From positions 1-9,880 of the forward strand of contig DGNZ01000133.1 in assembly GCA_002389175.1 (NCBI GenBank): a stretch of 9,880 bases of DNA. Direction: 5' to 3'. Under the pieces are notes generated by a model that made no database searches, was not told the DNA's origin, and saw nothing but the letters and a program-made list of their open reading frames with translations. Below are positions 7,108 through 9,880 of this stretch, piece after piece (position 1 is the stretch's first letter; the number at the start of each line of letters is the position of its first letter). The DNA is from Rhodospirillaceae bacterium UBA4479. GTDB taxonomy: Bacteria; Pseudomonadota; Alphaproteobacteria; Rhodospirillales; Casp-alpha2. Position numbers and translations under genes: made by a program.

Positions 7108-7114
7108 TATTTTC

Positions 7115-8443
7115 TCACTTAACAAATGTTTTTAATCTGCGACGGATGATTTCGTGTTTGCACCGGGAAATAGGGAATGGCGCCACAATCATCACTGCTA
7201 ATACTTTCAGTACGACGGGAAATAGCGCGTAGATCACTACCAACGCCCAAATTGCTTCTGGTTTTTCCACGGTGGGGTCGAAACCCGCCAAATCCAGGGC
7301 TGGGAAAGCAATGCCGACCGATAACGCCAATGCCAATTTTGTCGCCATCCCCCACAATGCAAAATAGACCCCGGTGCGGTCACGACCGCTTTTTAATCGA
7401 TCGTAATCGACGACATCCGCCTGGATAGATGGTGGTAATGCCAAGTCTGCGCCCAGCGTCGCGCCGGTGATGACACAGACGATCATGAAGACCCAGGCGG
7501 TTTCAGGTGATAAGAATGGCACGACCGCAAATGCAGCGCTCGCAATCAGCATGGCCAAACACCAGACGCGATGCTTTTCACCGCGGCCACTCAACCAGGC
7601 CCAGATGGGGACCCCAAGCACGGCGGGTAGGAAATACGCCAGCATATATAACGGGCGCTCGTCCTCGGATATGTTCAACCCATGCTGCATGTACAAAAGA
7701 AACAACACCGCGGGCAAACCGTTGGCCAAGCCGTTCACGAACCATGCACAGAATAACCGCAAGAACGGCTTGTTCTCATAAAGGGTACGCAACGCATTGC
7801 GCCATCCGATCCGTTTCGCATCCAGCGGCGGGGCCTTGGAAATCGGCTTATCTGGTACCCCAAGGGCAATCCAGATAAACGTCGGCACCCCGATAATAAG
7901 CGCAGCCCAGGTGATGGCCTTAAGGCTTTCTGCCTCGGATGCATCCTCGGCCCCTGTCGCAATCACTACGGGGATGGTCGATGCGATCAGAATGCCGATC
8001 AGTGTCGCCGCCTCGCGCCCCGCTGTGATTTTGGATCGCGCATCATAATCGCTGACAATTTCGGCGCCCCATGACGTGTAGGGCACCATCACAAGCGTCC
8101 AACCGGCATATAGCGTCACCGCCCAGATCAGCAGATATAACGATCCGGCATCACTCGGGGGATGGGCCAAGGCAAACATCGCTGATGCCGCGATGATACC
8201 GCCGAACAACATCAGCGGCTTTCGCCGTCCCCAACGCCAGGTCAATCGGTCGGACACCATGCCAACGATGGGGTCGGTGACCGTATCGAAGATACGTGCC
8301 GCCAACAAAATACCGCCAACGGCAGCCAGCCCCAGGCCGACATCGGTCGCATAAAAGCTGGGTAAATAAATATAGATCGGGATCGTCGGCATCGCCAACG
8401 CCAGCGCCGGAAGCGCATACGCGATCAACTGAGAAATACGCAT
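7115..8443 (-). CDS. MFS transporter of the GPH (sugar:cation symporter-like) family
   Basis: A 442-residue inner-membrane protein with about 12 hydrophobic segments. The family marks are DTVTDPIVGMVSDR (53-66), WGRRKPLML (71-79) and PYTSWGAEI (121-129), all typical of the glycoside-pentoside-hexuronide branch (melibiose-permease-like). In the second half, ADLALPPSIQADVVDYDRLKSG matches the equivalent GPH loop. The substrate cannot be read from sequence; in bacteria this subgroup often sits near DUF3833 and lipid or photo-oxidative stress genes rather than sugar genes, so a sugar substrate should not be assumed. The ATG at 8443 has AAGGG about 3-5 bases upstream. It is the first gene of a transporter-lipoprotein operon and lies 71 bases after the stop of the FixJ-type regulator on the same strand, so read-through from the regulator is possible. 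Confidence 0.9.
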   Translation of the reverse strand: MRISQLIAYALPALALAMPTIPIYIYLPSFYATDVGLGLAAVGGILLAARIFDTVTDPIVGMVSDRLTWRWGRRKPLMLFGGIIAASAMFALAHPPSDAGSLYLLIWAVTLYAGWTLVMVPYTSWGAEIVSDYDARSKITAGREAATLIGILIASTIPVVIATGAEDASEAESLKAITWAALIIGVPTFIWIALGVPDKPISKAPPLDAKRIGWRNALRTLYENKPFLRLFCAWFVNGLANGLPAVLFLLYMQHGLNISEDERPLYMLAYFLPAVLGVPIWAWLSGRGEKHRVWCLAMLIASAAFAVVPFLSPETAWVFMIVCVITGATLGADLALPPSIQADVVDYDRLKSGRDRTGVYFALWGMATKLALALSVGIAFPALDLAGFDPTVEKPEAIWALVVIYALFPVVLKVLAVMIVAPFPISRCKHEIIRRRLKTFVK

Positions 8444-8463
8444 GGCCCTTAGATGGGATTGAT

Positions 8464-8509
8464 CATCGACAGTGCAACGAAAACATCAGATTGGATGATG
8501 CCGTCGATG
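8464..8509 (-). repeat. Inverted repeats between regulator and transporter genes
   Basis: In the 71-base gap, CATCGAC at 8464-8470 is the exact reverse complement of GTCGATG at 8503-8509. Inside it, CATCA (8484-8488) pairs with TGATG (8496-8500), and on the minus strand this inner hairpin is followed by TTTT (8483-8480). The inner stem is only five base pairs, so at best it is a weak terminator or attenuator; the outer arms could equally be an operator. Evidence is by eye only. Confidence 0.3.
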
Positions 8510-8514
8510 GTGTC

Positions 8515-9156
8515 TTAGCTCTCTTCACTCTGCAAAGAAATGTGCATCTTGATCAAATCGGCCAGGTTACGCGCACCCATTTTTTCCATCACTTTGGCAC
8601 GGTGCACTTCGACCGTGCGTTGTGAAATATCAAGCTCATAGGCGATTTGTTTATTCATCGCGCCGTCAGCGACCAGCCCATAAACATCACGCTCGCGCGG
8701 CGTGAGGTTGTCGAACGCCGCTTTGACTTCTTTGGTGCGACCGACATCTTGTAATTGATTGTTCCGCAGTTCCAGTCCGCGCTGGACACTTTCCAACAGC
8801 GCTTGGTTGTTGATGGGTTTTTCGTGGAAATCAAATGCGCCCTGCTTCATGGCCTGGATCGCCATCGGCACATCACCGTGCGCCGTTGCCAGAATAATCG
8901 GCACATCAATGCCATCTTCGAACAAGCGCTCCATCAATTGCAGGCCGCTCATCTTGGGCATGCGCACATCAAGGATCAGACATCCAATGGCCGCAACATC
9001 CATGTCATCCAAAAACGCGATGGCACTGTCAAAGCTCCGCCATGGCAACTCGACGGTATCCAATAAGTCCTGGAACAACTCTCGGTTCGGCTCATTGTCG
9101 TCAATCACATGGACGTATAAGTCGCTCGAAGATGTATTATTTGCTTGGTCGCTCAT
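8515..9156 (-). CDS. FixJ/NarL-type response regulator (orphan)
   Basis: A 213-residue transcription factor. The receiver domain (about 13-130) has D19-D20, phosphoacceptor D63 in LILDVRMP, T91 in ATAHGDVPMAI and K113 in HEKP; the ATAHGDVPMAIQAMKQGAFDF stretch is close to the FixJ/TodT pattern. The C-terminal LuxR-type helix-turn-helix (about 147-205) has LTPRERDVYGLVADGAMNKQ and IAYELDISQRTVEVHRAKVM. All key residues are present, so it should be phosphorylated by a kinase; none is next to it. The nearest candidate inside the window is the PAS kinase at 2914-4776. AGGGTGA lies 3-5 bases before the ATG at 9156, supporting this start. It stands just upstream of the transporter-lipoprotein operon in the same direction and may regulate it, but that is inference. 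Oxygen sensing should not be assumed from the FixJ likeness. Confidence 0.94.
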   Translation of the reverse strand: MSDQANNTSSSDLYVHVIDDNEPNRELFQDLLDTVELPWRSFDSAIAFLDDMDVAAIGCLILDVRMPKMSGLQLMERLFEDGIDVPIILATAHGDVPMAIQAMKQGAFDFHEKPINNQALLESVQRGLELRNNQLQDVGRTKEVKAAFDNLTPRERDVYGLVADGAMNKQIAYELDISQRTVEVHRAKVMEKMGARNLADLIKMHISLQSEES

Positions 9157-9230
9157 ACGTCACCCTATTCCATGAAAAGCTACTCGGCGCGCACATCAAA
9201 TTCGTGACATGAACACATAAGTTTGGAAGC

Positions 9231-9259
9231 ATTCTATTGTGAGGCATACATCAGAGCAA
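9231..9259 (-). promoter_or_regulatory. Possible sigma-70-like promoter for the FixJ-type regulator
   Basis: On the minus strand TTGCTC (9259 to 9254), a 17-base spacer and TAGAAT (9236 to 9231) give a -10 box with five of six consensus bases and a partial -35 box. Transcription would start near 9223, about 65 bases before the ATG at 9156. The rest of the 225-base gap 9157-9381 is AT-rich and holds a perfect 10-base palindrome GTATTAATAC (9274-9283) upstream of the -35 box, but no gene and no convincing terminator for the preceding MmgE/PrpD gene. Confidence 0.45.
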
Positions 9260-9381
9260 CGATTGCGCTCTAAGTATTAATACCATGGCGAGTTTGCTAA
9301 AAAATTGTGAAGCTTGATTGAACGAAACGAACATTCGAGTTTAACACCTCAGCCCCAATTAACGCTTTCACACGAGCATAT

Positions 9382-9880
9382 TCAAGAATTGTGCACACCC
9401 CCTAGAAGACCAAAAAATGTGAGCAGATCATCTGCGTCAAAACTCACGAATTGGCGGGATTGGTGCATGATCTCATTCGCCCGTGCCTCTCCAAATGCGC
9501 GGTGAAGGCAATCTTTTGATTTGGTTTCAAGCTTGGCCAAATCTGCGGGACGCCCCCAAATACCAGGAGGGCCATCGCATGTCCCTGAACACATTTGGCC
9601 ATCAATCAACTCAACGACTACGTCGACCTTCATTTCATCAAAACGTCCCTTTCGCGCGGGATCTGGGCGTATGGTGATCAGTGTCAGGAGCTTTTCCACA
9701 TCCTCCGAGAAACGGCGTTTATCACTAAAACTATCTACGGAAATTTCACCATCGATCAGTGCAACTGCTGCCACGTATTGAAAGCTGAATTTCCCCGCAA
9801 GCCCTGTGGCGGGTGCAGGACGGTCAACGTAGGGCATTGGCGGCGATACAATCGTTACATTACGAATGTCTTGCGGGTTC
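9382..9880 (-). CDS. MmgE/PrpD family protein, C-terminal part (partial)
   Basis: The frame is open from the right edge to a TGA at 9384-9382, giving 166 residues of the C-terminus; the internal Met at 9837 is not the start, because coding continues upstream as DIRNVTIVSPPMPYVDRPAP. The segment TGLAGKFSFQYVAAVALIDG followed by SFSDKRRF is the characteristic C-terminal region of the MmgE/PrpD family, which includes 2-methylcitrate dehydratase and cis-aconitate decarboxylase. These are cytosolic lyases acting on tricarboxylate-type substrates. The later GTCDGPPGIWGRPADLAKLETKSKDC fits the family too. Which substrate is used cannot be told without the N-terminal domain and the genes beyond the edge. 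It is in line with the downstream FixJ-type regulator but 225 bases away, so a common operon is not indicated. Confidence 0.87.
   Translation of the reverse strand, partial: NPQDIRNVTIVSPPMPYVDRPAPATGLAGKFSFQYVAAVALIDGEISVDSFSDKRRFSEDVEKLLTLITIRPDPARKGRFDEMKVDVVVELIDGQMCSGTCDGPPGIWGRPADLAKLETKSKDCLHRAFGEARANEIMHQSRQFVSFDADDLLTFFGLLGGVHNS

Noticed and set aside
9253..9271. AGAGC/GCTCT inverted repeat after the MmgE/PrpD gene, considered as a terminator
   Set aside because: The stem is only five base pairs, no T-run follows on either strand, and it overlaps the better-supported -35 box of the regulator promoter.
9314..9505. 63-residue plus-strand frame near the right end
   Set aside because: It runs antisense into the conserved MmgE/PrpD C-terminus and shows no protein-like pattern.
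1..9880. CRISPR arrays, tRNA or rRNA genes, insertion sequences, attachment sites
   Set aside because: Reading by eye showed no regularly spaced repeats, no transposase or integrase motifs and no RNA gene signatures; all long stretches are explained by ordinary chromosomal genes.

Overview
The window looks like a chromosomal piece of an alphaproteobacterium of moderate GC. The basis is the protein families and their style: a Do-type protease next to an OmpR-type two-component pair, a PleC/DivJ-like histidine kinase core, a FixJ-type regulator, and the DUF3429/DUF6134/DUF3833/NTF2-like set. I cannot name a genus. No rRNA, tRNA, CRISPR array, insertion sequence or phage gene was seen. Coding density is high, and the gaps between genes are all under about 230 bases.

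Left part (1-2748, all minus strand): an envelope-stress style block. A Do/HtrA periplasmic serine protease (514 aa, intact His-Asp-Ser triad, two PDZ domains) is followed by a 220-base gap, an OmpR/PhoB-family response regulator, and a membrane sensor kinase that overlaps the regulator by 14 bases and runs off the left edge. The gap contains a convincing Rho-independent terminator (15-bp stem plus T-run), so the protease and the two-component pair are probably separate or only partly coupled transcripts.

Middle part (2914-8443): a cytosolic histidine kinase with three PAS domains (plus strand) converges, sharing 4 bases at the stop codons, with a DUF3429 membrane protein (minus). A short divergent promoter region separates the latter from a plus-strand pair: an exported DUF6134 protein and an NTF2-like protein that overlaps it by 11 bases. 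The NTF2-like gene runs tail to tail, with a 53-base overlap, into a minus-strand operon: a GPH-type MFS transporter followed by a DUF3833 lipoprotein. From memory of other genomes, NTF2-like, DUF3833 and a transporter of this type recur beside photolyase, cyclopropane-fatty-acid-synthase-like and oxidoreductase genes linked to photo-oxidative stress or lipid modification. Those partner enzymes are not in this window, so the functional reading is tentative.

Right part (8515-9880, minus strand): a FixJ/NarL-type response regulator with no adjacent kinase but a plausible promoter of its own, then the C-terminal part of an MmgE/PrpD-family protein that enters from the right edge. The orphan kinase (2914-4776) and orphan regulator (8515-9156) bracket the lipid/envelope-type genes and might be partners; this is inference from position only.

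No clearly new system stands out. The observations most worth checking are the DUF/NTF2/transporter block flanked by orphan signalling genes, the 53-base convergent overlap, and the RNA hairpins around the protease gene.
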